Assembly: GCA_023388235.1 (NCBI GenBank)
Contig: JAEWGQ010000275.1
Coordinates: 1 to 20,688, forward strand
DNA from: Actinomycetes bacterium
GTDB lineage: Bacteria > Actinomycetota > Actinomycetes > Actinomycetales > Cellulomonadaceae
Direction: 5' to 3'
Length of the DNA stretch: 20,688 nt
In this document: positions 14,300 through 20,452 of the stretch, one piece after another
How positions within the stretch are numbered: the stretch's first letter is position 1
Layout of the letters: each line of letters opens with the position of its first letter
Notes under the pieces: generated by a model
What the model was told of the DNA's origin: nothing
Databases searched by the model: none
The model's input: the letters and a program-made list of their open reading frames with translations, nothing else
Made by a program: the position numbers and the translations under genes

Positions 14300-14681
14300 C
14301 CGGCCCGCGGCGCTGTCGAAGCGCACCCTGCGTGAGGCGGTGCGCCGCGGCGTGCTGATGGCCGGCACGGTCGCGCACTCGGTCCTGGCCCGTCAGCCCG
14401 CCGAGCAGGCCGTGGGGCTGTACCTGGCCGACGACGACGACGCGAAGGCGATCGGCGACCCGCTCGCGGACATCGCGCACCGCCGCGGCGGGATCGGCGC
14501 GGCCGGCAACCCCGACGTGGCCGACGCGATCGCCGCGCTCATCGGCCTGGCGCTGTACGGCGCGAAGCAGTTCGCCCGGTTCGCCGAGGCCCGCGCCTAC
14601 CAGCACGACGCGGCCGCGCGGGGCGCCGAGGACGAGCCGGCGCCGGCCGACGGCGGGCAGCCGGCCACCACGGGGGCGTGA
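14067..14681 (+). CDS. Unknown element protein with conserved-looking helical C-terminus
   Basis: This 204-aa protein starts at the ATG at 14067, with GAGAGG 9 nt upstream. The first about 90 residues are low-complexity Pro/Ser/Asp-rich and encoded over the end of the previous gene. Residues about 90-180 are mostly helical: a basic KRTLREAVRRG start, an acidic DDDDAKAIGDPLADIAHRR stretch, and AGNPDVADAIAALIGLALYGAKQ. The C-terminus is Ala/Gly-rich. The stop overlaps the packaging ATPase GTG (GTGA), so a function with the ATPase is plausible. GC at third positions is high across the whole frame, supporting real coding including the overlap. A shorter protein starting after 14299 is possible. 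Confidence 0.65.
   Translation: MAPRSSVPPVDSLNSSRPSGGLLFQQPEPVTSDLPSPSDPPSPSDLPDASPSGSEPLHDELDDPSGDDRTSSRGSSTSRPAALSKRTLREAVRRGVLMAGTVAHSVLARQPAEQAVGLYLADDDDAKAIGDPLADIAHRRGGIGAAGNPDVADAIAALIGLALYGAKQFARFAEARAYQHDAAARGAEDEPAPADGGQPATTGA
14159..14208 (+). repeat. 18-bp tandem repeat (about 2.8 copies)
   Basis: Units beginning GAGCGACC(T/C)GCCGAGCCC start at 14159, 14177 and 14195. The repeat is read in two frames at once: as SDLPSP-type residues in the 14067 gene and ERPAEP-type residues in the 13832 gene. Slippage here would change both products without a frameshift. Confidence 0.75.
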
Positions 14682-15433
14682 GCGTGGCACCCACGCGCAC
14701 GCCGGTCGGCGGCCCGGAGCCCACCGAGGACGTCGACCTCGACGACGGTTTCCCCGTCGTGATCGACCCCACGCGTCCGCTCATCGTGTCCGCGTGGGGC
14801 CGCAAGCGGTCGGGCAAGAGCGTGTTCAACCGGCGCCTGTACCAGTCGTGGCCGTTCGACAAGGTGTGCATCGACGTCAACGGTGACGCGGAGCCCGGGG
14901 CGGACGCCGAGCGGATCACGACCCCGCTGCCGGCGAAGTTCCCCGACCCGCCGGCCGGCCTGGTCGGGTCGCCGCGGCCGCGGGCGCGCAACCTGCACTT
15001 CCGCGCGGACCCCGGCTCGGACACCTACGACGACGACCTGGACCGGGCGGTGGGGCTCGCGCTGTTCCCCCAGAACCGCCCGACGCTCGTGTGGGCCGGG
15101 GAGGTGGGCGAGTTCATGCCGACCGCGCAGGCCACGCGCCCGCACATGCGCCGCCTGCTCCAGCAGAACCGGCACTACGGCGCATCCGCGCTGTTCGACG
15201 GGCCCCGGCCGGTGCACGTCAACCCGCTAGTCCTCGCGCAGTCGGACCTCGTGGCGATCTTCCCGCTACCCAACCCCGACGACCGGGAGCGGATCGCGAA
15301 GACCGTCGGCTACCCGGCCGACCGGTTCCACGCCGAGTGCCAGGAGACGTGGCGGCGCGGACCGCACTGGTTCCTGCTGTGGGTCGCCGAGGCCAACCAG
15401 CTCTACCGCTGCCCGCCGCTCCCCCTCGACTGA
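14678..15433 (+). CDS. FtsK/HerA-superfamily genome-packaging ATPase (A32-like)
   Basis: This 251-aa P-loop ATPase has a predicted strand and Walker A in SAWGRKRSGKSVF (41-48), a Walker B-type strand TLVWAGEVGEF (136-146) where Ala-Gly-Glu replaces the usual acidic pair, and RRLLQQNRHYGASALFDGPRPV followed by LAQSDLVAIFPLPNPDDRERI. That last stretch (Arg-rich helix, Q/D-rich sensor region, strand, then DxxR helix) resembles the A32-like ATPases of tailless viruses such as PRD1 P9. The size also fits (about 200-260 aa). It would pump DNA into a preformed capsid. GTG start with a 4-nt overlap with the upstream gene. Zonular-occludens-like (Zot) ATPases of filamentous phages are the main alternative, but the gene set does not fit them. 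Confidence 0.75.
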   Translation: MSVAPTRTPVGGPEPTEDVDLDDGFPVVIDPTRPLIVSAWGRKRSGKSVFNRRLYQSWPFDKVCIDVNGDAEPGADAERITTPLPAKFPDPPAGLVGSPRPRARNLHFRADPGSDTYDDDLDRAVGLALFPQNRPTLVWAGEVGEFMPTAQATRPHMRRLLQQNRHYGASALFDGPRPVHVNPLVLAQSDLVAIFPLPNPDDRERIAKTVGYPADRFHAECQETWRRGPHWFLLWVAEANQLYRCPPLPLD

Positions 15434-15443
15434 CATGTGGCCA

Positions 15444-15483
15444 CCTCGAGCAACTGTAGACTTACCTCTACAGTTGCTCGAGG
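15444..15483. promoter_or_regulatory. Perfect 17-bp inverted repeat (operator or hairpin)
   Basis: The arms CCTCGAGCAACTGTAGA (15444-15460) and TCTACAGTTGCTCGAGG (15467-15483) are fully complementary around CTTACC. The repeat fills the 62-nt gap between the ATPase stop and the next ATG and is much more AT-rich than its surroundings. TAGACT and TACAGT inside it look like -10 hexamers. It could be the operator/promoter of the HTH gene, probably autoregulated, or an RNA hairpin ending the ATPase transcript. There is no U-tract. Confidence 0.75.
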
Positions 15484-15495
15484 GGCGGAGGTGTC

Positions 15496-15765
15496 ATGGC
15501 GGAGCGCCGGCGGATCGAGGTCGAGCGGTGGAGCGGCCGAACCCAGGTCGCCGAGCGCGGGACCTGGCCGCCCCGGGAGCCGGACGCGTACTCGCAGCTG
15601 CGCCGGCTCGCCGCCGAGCGCGCGCAGCTCGACGCCCGCATCCGGGTCAGTGTGCAGGAGCTGCGCCAGGCGGGCGCGTCCTGGACCGTCGTCGGCGAGG
15701 CGCTGGGCGTGACGCGTTCGGCGGCGCAGAAGCGCTACGGCGCCGACGAGCTGCCGCTGAGCTGA
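15496..15765 (+). CDS. Small HTH regulator
   Basis: This 89-aa protein starts at an ATG with GGAGG 4 nt upstream. Residues about 31-57 form a charged helix (SQLRRLAAERAQLDARIRVS). Residues 60-81 are a helix-turn-helix, GASWTVVGEALGVTRSAAQKRYG, of a type common in small actinobacterial DNA-binding proteins. The N-terminus is basic. It lies directly downstream of the 17-bp inverted repeat, its likely binding site. The gene ends 5 nt from the end of the convergent structural/lysis operon, so it could also control lysis timing by opposing transcription. Role inferred. Confidence 0.8.
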   Translation: MAERRRIEVERWSGRTQVAERGTWPPREPDAYSQLRRLAAERAQLDARIRVSVQELRQAGASWTVVGEALGVTRSAAQKRYGADELPLS

Positions 15766-15770
15766 GCGGC

Positions 15771-16430
15771 TCAGCCGGGGTAGCCGAGCATCCGCACGAG
15801 CGCCCAGAAGGGCACCGGGTCGAGCTGCTGGCAGTCCTTGACCTCGACGCGGGCGCGCACGCCGAGGTTGGTCATGGTGTCGTAGGCCGCGGCGGTGACG
15901 GCGCCGACCGTGCCGTCCGGGCGGACGATCACGACCTCGCCGGTCTTGGCGCGCAGGATGTTGCAGCGGTCCCACAGGTCCATCTTCATCAGCTCCAGTA
16001 CATCGGTGGGGGTCAGGGGCGCGGGTGGCGCCGACGGGGCGGGCTCGCCGGCGTGACGGTCCAGCGCGGGCCGGTAGGCCACGTGCCAGCGCTCGGTGGG
16101 GTCGGTGAACACGAACCCGTAGTCGGGGTGGGCGCGCATCCAGGCGATCGCGGGGTCCTGCAGGTCCAGGGCGTTGCCCGTGACGTGCTCGGAGTCCTTG
16201 ACCTGGGCGACGAACGTCGGCTTCGTCGCTCGGCGCCCGGCCCTGAAGTCGGCGAGCTCGACGTCGTACTCGGCGCGCATGGCCGCCTGGCGGGCGGGGT
16301 CGCGGAACGAAGAGGTGATGGCCAGCGGGCAGCCGGCGGCCCGGGCCCGCAGGAACGAGGCGGCGGGGGCGGGCGCGAGCTGGTGGCCGGCGCCGATCGA
16401 GACGAGCTGCACGGGTGCTCCCAGGTTCAC
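15771..16430 (-). CDS. M15/VanY-type peptidoglycan peptidase (endolysin-like)
   Basis: This 219-aa protein starts at a GTG overlapping the upstream stop (GTGA). The zinc-peptidase motifs are SSFRDPARQ (40-48), SEHVTGNALDL with His82 and Asp89 (SxHxxGxAxD), and WHV with His116. This is the D,D-/L,D-carboxypeptidase family M15, common in phage endolysins. No signal peptide. After a Pro/Ala linker (about 128-141) a C-terminal domain of about 80 residues, ending VPFWALVRMLGYPG, has no match I recognise and may bind cell wall or virion. It is the last gene of the minus-strand operon. Confidence 0.85.
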   Translation of the reverse strand: MNLGAPVQLVSIGAGHQLAPAPAASFLRARAAGCPLAITSSFRDPARQAAMRAEYDVELADFRAGRRATKPTFVAQVKDSEHVTGNALDLQDPAIAWMRAHPDYGFVFTDPTERWHVAYRPALDRHAGEPAPSAPPAPLTPTDVLELMKMDLWDRCNILRAKTGEVVIVRPDGTVGAVTAAAYDTMTNLGVRARVEVKDCQQLDPVPFWALVRMLGYPG

Positions 16431-17161
16431 AGGACGGGCAGCGCCGCGAGCATCACTCGCTGCACGGGCGCCGCGCCGGCGGTCCAGTTGTTGGTCATCG
16501 CGGTCAGCTCGACGCTGACCCCGCCGGGCGGTGCGGCCACCAGGGCGGCGACCAGCCACGGCGCGGAGCCGTTCGACTGGCCGTTGTAGACCTGGGACTC
16601 GTCCAGCACGTCAGAGCCCTCACGCAGCCGCACGATGTAGCGGGGGGCGCCGGCGACCGACCAGTCCGCGAAGCCCTTGCCGATCAGGAGCCAGCGGCCC
16701 GGGTCGAGGTCGACGTGGCACAGCGGGAACTCCGTGCCCCCGGTCTGGGCGCCGGCGAGGGTGACCAGGCGCGGGGCGCGGCTGATCTCGGCGCCAGCGA
16801 CGTACACGTGATCGGCGGCCAGAACGATGCGCGAGCGCCAGTCGCCTTCGGCGTCCGGGGCGCTGGTCAGGGAGATCTCGGGCGGTCCGGTCAGGGGCGC
16901 CACGACCGGGCTGACGCCGCCTCGGATCGTCAGCTCCTGGTCTCCGGCCACACCGGTGGAGGTCAGGGCCTGCACAGTGGCGGGCTGCTCGGCGTCGATG
17001 CCGGCGAAGAACGCGAGCAGGCCGGCGTTGGCGTCCTGCTCCAGCACGGTGCGGTTGCCGGCTGGGGCCGATCGCACCGCCTGGGCGACCACCCCGGCGG
17101 GCAGCGTGCCGGGGGTGATCGCGTCGGCGCTCAGGGAGGACAGCGGGTTGCGGAAGCTCAT
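16427..17161 (-). CDS. Putative virion structural protein, beta-rich (244 aa)
   Basis: Starts at an ATG overlapping the previous stop (ATGA). There are no TM segments or signal peptide. The sequence alternates hydrophobic strands with Gly/Pro/Asn turns, as in a beta-sandwich or jelly-roll protein: RIVLAADHVYVAG, CHVDLDPGRWLLIGKG, GGVSVELTAMTNNW. The N-terminus (FRNPLSSLSADAI) could be a capsid-binding tail. Candidates are a minor capsid, vertex or receptor-binding spike protein. It is smaller than most double jelly-roll major capsid proteins, so I do not call it the MCP. No family recognised. Confidence 0.6.
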   Translation of the reverse strand: MSFRNPLSSLSADAITPGTLPAGVVAQAVRSAPAGNRTVLEQDANAGLLAFFAGIDAEQPATVQALTSTGVAGDQELTIRGGVSPVVAPLTGPPEISLTSAPDAEGDWRSRIVLAADHVYVAGAEISRAPRLVTLAGAQTGGTEFPLCHVDLDPGRWLLIGKGFADWSVAGAPRYIVRLREGSDVLDESQVYNGQSNGSAPWLVAALVAAPPGGVSVELTAMTNNWTAGAAPVQRVMLAALPVL

Positions 17162-17553
17162 CGGCGCAGCACCCGGGCTTGGACGGTGACGGCGCCGCGC
17201 GCGCCGGCGCTGGCGCCCGACCACACCACGACGAGCGACTGCGAGGGCCGCACGTGCAGGCCGGCGGGCCAGTCAGCGACGTCGAAGTTGCCGCGGTCGG
17301 ACCCGTCGAGCAGCGCCAGGTCGCTGATCGCGGACTCATACCAGCGCACCGAGGTCGCGGTGGTGGAGTCGCAGGCAACAACGGCGTGGTCGATGAGCCA
17401 CAGCTCGCCGTCGCCGAGCTGCCCGAACTCGAACACCAGGGGCGCGCCGTCGCCGGAGGCCGGCTCCGTGCGGCCCTGGCGGGTGACGTAGTCGACCAGG
17501 GTCCAGCCCGACGCGCTGCCGGCCACCGAGACGGGCAGGACGACGCCGGTCAT
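17158..17553 (-). CDS. Putative virion protein, beta-rich (131 aa)
   Basis: ATG start, with 4-nt overlaps at both ends. No TM segment. Strand-like stretches include GELWLIDHAVVACD, TSVRWYES, SQSLVVVWSGASAG and AVTVQARVLRR, giving a compact predicted beta fold with aromatic residues. Like its neighbour at 16427, it is probably an external virion component (spike, penton or attachment). No known family seen. The open frame extends upstream, but that part covers the neighbouring gene and has shadow-type composition. Confidence 0.6.
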   Translation of the reverse strand: MTGVVLPVSVAGSASGWTLVDYVTRQGRTEPASGDGAPLVFEFGQLGDGELWLIDHAVVACDSTTATSVRWYESAISDLALLDGSDRGNFDVADWPAGLHVRPSQSLVVVWSGASAGARGAVTVQARVLRR

Positions 17554-17699
17554 GCGCCGGGCAGCAGTCGCAGGGCGAAGGGCCGGCTGCGTCCGCGCGC
17601 CTCGTAGGCGTCGTAGAGCAGCCACGCGCCGAGGGTGACCAGCGCGGCCCCGGCGAGCAGCGCGGTGCGCCGGTCGGGCACGACGGGCTGGCGGCTCAC
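17550..17699 (-). CDS. 49-aa single-TM protein
   Basis: GTG start overlapping the upstream stop; ATGA overlap with the downstream gene. A basic N-terminus (SRQPVVPDRRT) is followed by one TM helix (about 13-28, ALLAGAALVTLGAWLLY) and a basic tail (EARGRSRPFALR). Likely a small virion-membrane or holin-type protein. Too short for family assignment. Confidence 0.6.
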   Translation of the reverse strand: MSRQPVVPDRRTALLAGAALVTLGAWLLYDAYEARGRSRPFALRLLPGA

Positions 17700-18034
17700 G
17701 ATGCGTCCGGAGCGCGGTGAGCGCCGACGGGCGCCGGCGGCGTGTCGAGCCCGGCGTACACCTCGGGGGGCAGGTCGTGGCCGTTGGTGGTGGCCTTCTC
17801 GATGAGCTGCGTCATCCGGCCGTTGACCTTGCCCTGGACGTCCTGCACCTGGCGCTCGATGCGCTGGGTCTTCACGTAGTTCGCCGCCCCGGGGATCATC
17901 GGGCCGACCAGCGCGACGATGAGGTAGACGATCTGGTCGGGGGCGCGGCCGGTGTAGATGAGGACAGCCACGATCGCGAGGATCGCGACGAGGGTCAGCG
18001 CGGCGATGGCCAGCGTGACGTTGGTGATCTTCAC
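17696..18034 (-). CDS. Two-TM protein with coiled coil (112 aa)
   Basis: GTG start (MKITNVTLAIAA), 23 nt after the upstream stop and with a weak GAAAGAA site. TM1 covers about 5-27, a short loop GRAPDQ follows, TM2 about 34-50, then a polar helix (about 54-82, KTQRIERQVQDVQGKVNGRM) likely to form a coiled coil, and a Pro/His-rich tail. Two TM segments with a charged cytoplasmic tail fit a holin acting with the lysins in the same operon; a virion-membrane protein is equally possible. Confidence 0.65.
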   Translation of the reverse strand: MKITNVTLAIAALTLVAILAIVAVLIYTGRAPDQIVYLIVALVGPMIPGAANYVKTQRIERQVQDVQGKVNGRMTQLIEKATTNGHDLPPEVYAGLDTPPAPVGAHRAPDAS

Positions 18035-18057
18035 GGGAGCGTTCTTTCTCTGGGAGG

Positions 18058-18477
18058 TCAGTCGACGGCGCCGAGCCACACGGAGCCGGTGAGGGTGCCG
18101 GCGCCGGCGGCGTCGAGGTAGAGCCCTTCGACGAACGACACCCCGCCGGGGCCGATCCACTGCGTCGAGCAGCACGCCGGGCCGAGCGCCGCGCCGTCGA
18201 GCTCGAGCACGGCCAGGGGGTCGCCACTGTCGTCGCGCCCGTCGCGCAGCGTGACGACGACCTCGCCACCGGTGGCGCGCAGCGACCAGCCGACCAGCCG
18301 CCCGGAGCCGGCACTGGCGAGGTCACGACCACCGGCGCCGACGGTGACCGCCCGGGCGCCCTGCAGGCGCAGACCGTTGTGGTACTCCCCGAGCCCGGCG
18401 CTCAGCTCCGAGCGCACCTGCTCCAGCGCGAGAGGGATCGCGGCGATGGCGTCGCGCAGCTCGTCCTGCCAGCTCAC
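18058..18477 (-). CDS. Putative virion protein, helix plus beta domain (139 aa)
   Basis: GTG start overlapping the upstream stop (GTGA). An N-terminal amphipathic helix (residues 2-31, WQDELRDAIAAIPLALEQVR) precedes a Gly-rich beta domain: ARAVTVGAGG, GRLVGWSLRATGG, EVVVTLRDGR, then WIGPGGVSFVEGLYLDAAG and GTLTGSVWLGAV. This resembles small beta-sandwich virion proteins, but I cannot name a family. Two adjacent Cys (CC) lie in the middle. No TM segment. Confidence 0.6.
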   Translation of the reverse strand: MSWQDELRDAIAAIPLALEQVRSELSAGLGEYHNGLRLQGARAVTVGAGGRDLASAGSGRLVGWSLRATGGEVVVTLRDGRDDSGDPLAVLELDGAALGPACCSTQWIGPGGVSFVEGLYLDAAGAGTLTGSVWLGAVD

Positions 18478-19124
18478 AGCACGGCCTCCTTGACTTGGTT
18501 GTAGCCGCTGAGCGCGGCGTTGCTGACGACTCGGGATGCGCCCATCAGGACGAGCCCGAGCCCGGCTCCGACGATGACCAGCCGCAGGCCGATCTTCTGG
18601 GCCTCCTGGCCCCACGTGGCGGGGTTGAGCACGGACGTCGCGTCGGACACCGCGCCGAGCGCGTCGCCGATGACGGGGATGCTGCCGATCCCGCTGCGGA
18701 GCTTGTCGAGCACACCGCCGCCGGCGCCGGTGGACTTGAACGAGACGTGCACGTGGTCCATGTGGTTCTCGCTCGGCGTGCCGCGGTCCTTCATCGCCGC
18801 CCAGTCCTTGCCGGGGTACCAGATGCGCTGTCGCCAGATGATGTACTTCACCGCCAGGTCGCCGGCGTTCTGCTGGGCGTACGCGGCCATCGCGTCGCCC
18901 TGCTCCTTGGTGCAGGGGAAGTCGACGGCGAGCCCGGCCGGATGCCCGCCCATGTCGTACTTCGACGTCGCGCGCCAGCCGCCCACCTTCGTGATCCCGC
19001 CGACGGCGGCGATCAGCTCGGCGGCGTCCTTGACGTGCGGCTGGACCGCGCCGAGCCCGTTCAGGGGCTTGACCTTGGGCGCGGCGTCGGACGCACCGAC
19101 GCCCCCGACGGTGAGCGCGGTCAC
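18474..19124 (-). CDS. Membrane-anchored peptidoglycan hydrolase (VldE/ARB_07466-like)
   Basis: This 216-aa protein starts at a GTG overlapping the upstream stop; the GTG four codons upstream is an alternative. The zinc-hydrolase core has GGHPAGLAVDF (His61, Asp68), then VKYIIWRQRIWYPG and, near 113-129, DRG, HMDHVHVSF (His124, His126). This pattern is the catalytic domain seen at the C-terminus of ARB_07466-like cell-wall hydrolases, distinct from the M15 enzyme at 15771. Here it is N-terminal, followed by a Gly-rich linker and a TM helix (about 178-199, GLRLVIVGAGLGLVLMG). A virion-membrane lytic enzyme that opens the wall during DNA entry, like PRD1 P7, is a good model. Confidence 0.8.
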   Translation of the reverse strand: MTALTVGGVGASDAAPKVKPLNGLGAVQPHVKDAAELIAAVGGITKVGGWRATSKYDMGGHPAGLAVDFPCTKEQGDAMAAYAQQNAGDLAVKYIIWRQRIWYPGKDWAAMKDRGTPSENHMDHVHVSFKSTGAGGGVLDKLRSGIGSIPVIGDALGAVSDATSVLNPATWGQEAQKIGLRLVIVGAGLGLVLMGASRVVSNAALSGYNQVKEAVL

Positions 19125-19633
19125 TTCTTCACCCACGGGAGGGTGACGCCGGCGTCGAGCACCTTGGACTTGCCCCAGAACGGGTCATCGCGCGACACCT
19201 GGGTGTACGCCGGCGAACCGAGGGCCTGATACTCCCCGAAGGTGAGGAAGTCGAGGTTCCCGTCGTCGTACTTGAACACGGCCTGGTCGCCGGCAGCCTG
19301 GTAGTAGCCGTTCGGCATGCTCGGCGCCTCAGCGGGGGTCGTCTCGCTGCCGGGCACGGGGATCTTCGAGGCGATGGTGCGCAGCTCTTCGAGCTGAGGC
19401 TGGATCGCGTTGTAGACGTCCGTGGCGGTGGAGTCGTACGCGCCGGTGGCGGTGTAGTAGCTCGGCGTGGCGGAGGTGCCGGCGGGACGGGTGACGTCGC
19501 CGGCGGGAGCGTCGGTGCCGGTGCTCTTCTCCGAGCGCGCGCGCCACGCGAGAGCCGCGACCGCGACGGCGCCGAGCCCGCCGAGCGCCAGCCGGTTCTT
19601 GCTGAACGCGGCCCGCAGCTTGTCGAGGTTCAT
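19121..19633 (-). CDS. Single-TM protein with extended tail (170 aa)
   Basis: ATG start with 4-nt overlaps at both ends. A basic N-terminus (NLDKLRAAFSKNR) leads into one TM helix (about 15-30, LALGGLGAVAVAALAW). A Ser/Thr/Pro-rich linker follows, then a Tyr-rich segment (PSYYTATGAYDSTATDVYNAI) and a C-terminal domain with FKYDDGNLDFLTFGEYQALG. Probably a virion-membrane protein with an external or capsid-facing domain. Not recognised. Confidence 0.6.
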   Translation of the reverse strand: MNLDKLRAAFSKNRLALGGLGAVAVAALAWRARSEKSTGTDAPAGDVTRPAGTSATPSYYTATGAYDSTATDVYNAIQPQLEELRTIASKIPVPGSETTPAEAPSMPNGYYQAAGDQAVFKYDDGNLDFLTFGEYQALGSPAYTQVSRDDPFWGKSKVLDAGVTLPWVKK

Positions 19634-19959
19634 CGTCCCCTCCGCACCCGGTTGGCGAACACGTTCAGCGCGGAGTCGTTGAGCTGACTGGACCGCTCGT
19701 CGCCGAGCTCGGACGTGCGCTCGGTGACCGGGCGCGCGACGCCGAGCGGGGCCACGCCCGTGAACTGCTGGGGCGCGACGGCGTAGCCGTTCCACTCCCC
19801 CCAGCGGGGCAGCACCCGGGTGCCGTCCTGGCCGCGGTGCCCGCGCTGGAGCACCGCAGACAGGCGCCGGAACATGCCCAGGCCGCGCGGGTCAGGGCCG
19901 TACTCCACGATCGGCACCAGCCGCGCGTTGACGGCCGTGGTGACGTCGGTGCGGGTCAC
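19630..19959 (-). CDS. Unknown 109-aa element protein
   Basis: GTG start 3 nt after the upstream stop. No TM segment. Sequence is basic with Gly/Pro turns (EYGPDPRGLGMFRRLSAVLQRG, PRWGEWNGYAVAPQQF), and its C-terminus RSSQLNDSALNVFANRVRRGR looks helical. It is embedded in the run of virion-like genes and may be a minor capsid or DNA-contacting protein. No family recognised. Confidence 0.55.
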   Translation of the reverse strand: MTRTDVTTAVNARLVPIVEYGPDPRGLGMFRRLSAVLQRGHRGQDGTRVLPRWGEWNGYAVAPQQFTGVAPLGVARPVTERTSELGDERSSQLNDSALNVFANRVRRGR

Positions 19960-19962
19960 AGG

Positions 19963-20103
19963 TCAGCGCCCCTGCAGGGTCTTGGTCACGCCCGAGATGC
20001 CGTTCGCGCCGGCGCTGATGACCGAGCCGAACTTCGAGCCGTTCGCGACGATGATGTACAGCGCGACCAGGCCGGCGCCGTACTTGCTGAGCTGGCGGAT
20101 CAT
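19963..20103 (-). CDS. 46-aa single-TM protein
   Basis: ATG start overlapping the previous stop. One short hydrophobic helix (about 8-20, YGAGLVALYIIVA) is followed by a Gly/Ser-rich amphipathic part (FGSVISAGANGISGV) and the basic end KTLQGR. Small membrane-plus-amphipathic proteins of this kind line the inner membrane of tailless phages; here that is an inference from context. Confidence 0.6.
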   Translation of the reverse strand: MIRQLSKYGAGLVALYIIVANGSKFGSVISAGANGISGVTKTLQGR

Positions 20104-20351
20104 CCAGTCCTCCGGGTCTTCTTGGGGCTCTTGTCGAGCGTCTTGGTGGGCGCGGGTGCGCTGGTGCTGGCCGCGCCGGCGCGACGGTCGGGGATCGCCG
20201 GCACCGTGGGGTCCAGCGCCCGCTCCAGGACCGAGTTGGCGTCTTCGAAGAACGACGCGAGCCGCTTCGGGGAGCTCTTGCTGGTGGCGAGCGTCTGGAG
20301 CGCGACCAGCGCGAGCCATGTCGTGAACGCCGAGGTCAGGCCGCGTTTCAC
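20100..20351 (-). CDS. 83-aa single-TM protein with basic tail
   Basis: GTG start within a GTGA overlap. The N-terminus is MKRGLTSAFTTW, with a TM helix at about 8-24. A polar region (SPKRLASFFEDANSVLERAL) follows, and the Pro/Thr-rich tail ends in Lys/Arg (KSPKKTRRTG), which could contact DNA inside the capsid. No family recognised. Confidence 0.6.
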   Translation of the reverse strand: MKRGLTSAFTTWLALVALQTLATSKSSPKRLASFFEDANSVLERALDPTVPAIPDRRAGAASTSAPAPTKTLDKSPKKTRRTG

Positions 20352-20452
20352 TTGTCGCTCACCACGCCGAGGCGTTCGAGCATCTGACCGGCGAGCACCT
20401 GGGTCAGCACCCACATGCCGGCCACGATCAGGACCACACCGCCGGGCTTCAC
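20348..20452 (-). CDS. 34-aa single-TM microprotein
   Basis: GTG start (complement 20450-20452) within a GTGA overlap with the gene before it, and its TGA overlaps the next GTG. The product starts MKPGGVVLIVAGMWVLTQVL, nearly all one TM helix, and ends ERLGVVSDK. It is easily missed by gene finders, but the two 4-nt overlaps and the unbroken operon pattern support it. Confidence 0.55.
   Translation of the reverse strand: MKPGGVVLIVAGMWVLTQVLAGQMLERLGVVSDK

Noticed and set aside
15435..16589. Plus-strand long open frame opposite the M15 peptidase and the 244-aa protein
   Set aside because: Low-complexity shadow without a start site. The minus strand has zinc-peptidase motifs and 4-nt gene overlaps.
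16427..17161. Calling the 244-aa beta-rich protein the major capsid protein
   Set aside because: It is near the 3' end of the operon, short for a double jelly-roll capsid protein, and no capsid motif can be recognised by eye. A structure prediction would be needed.
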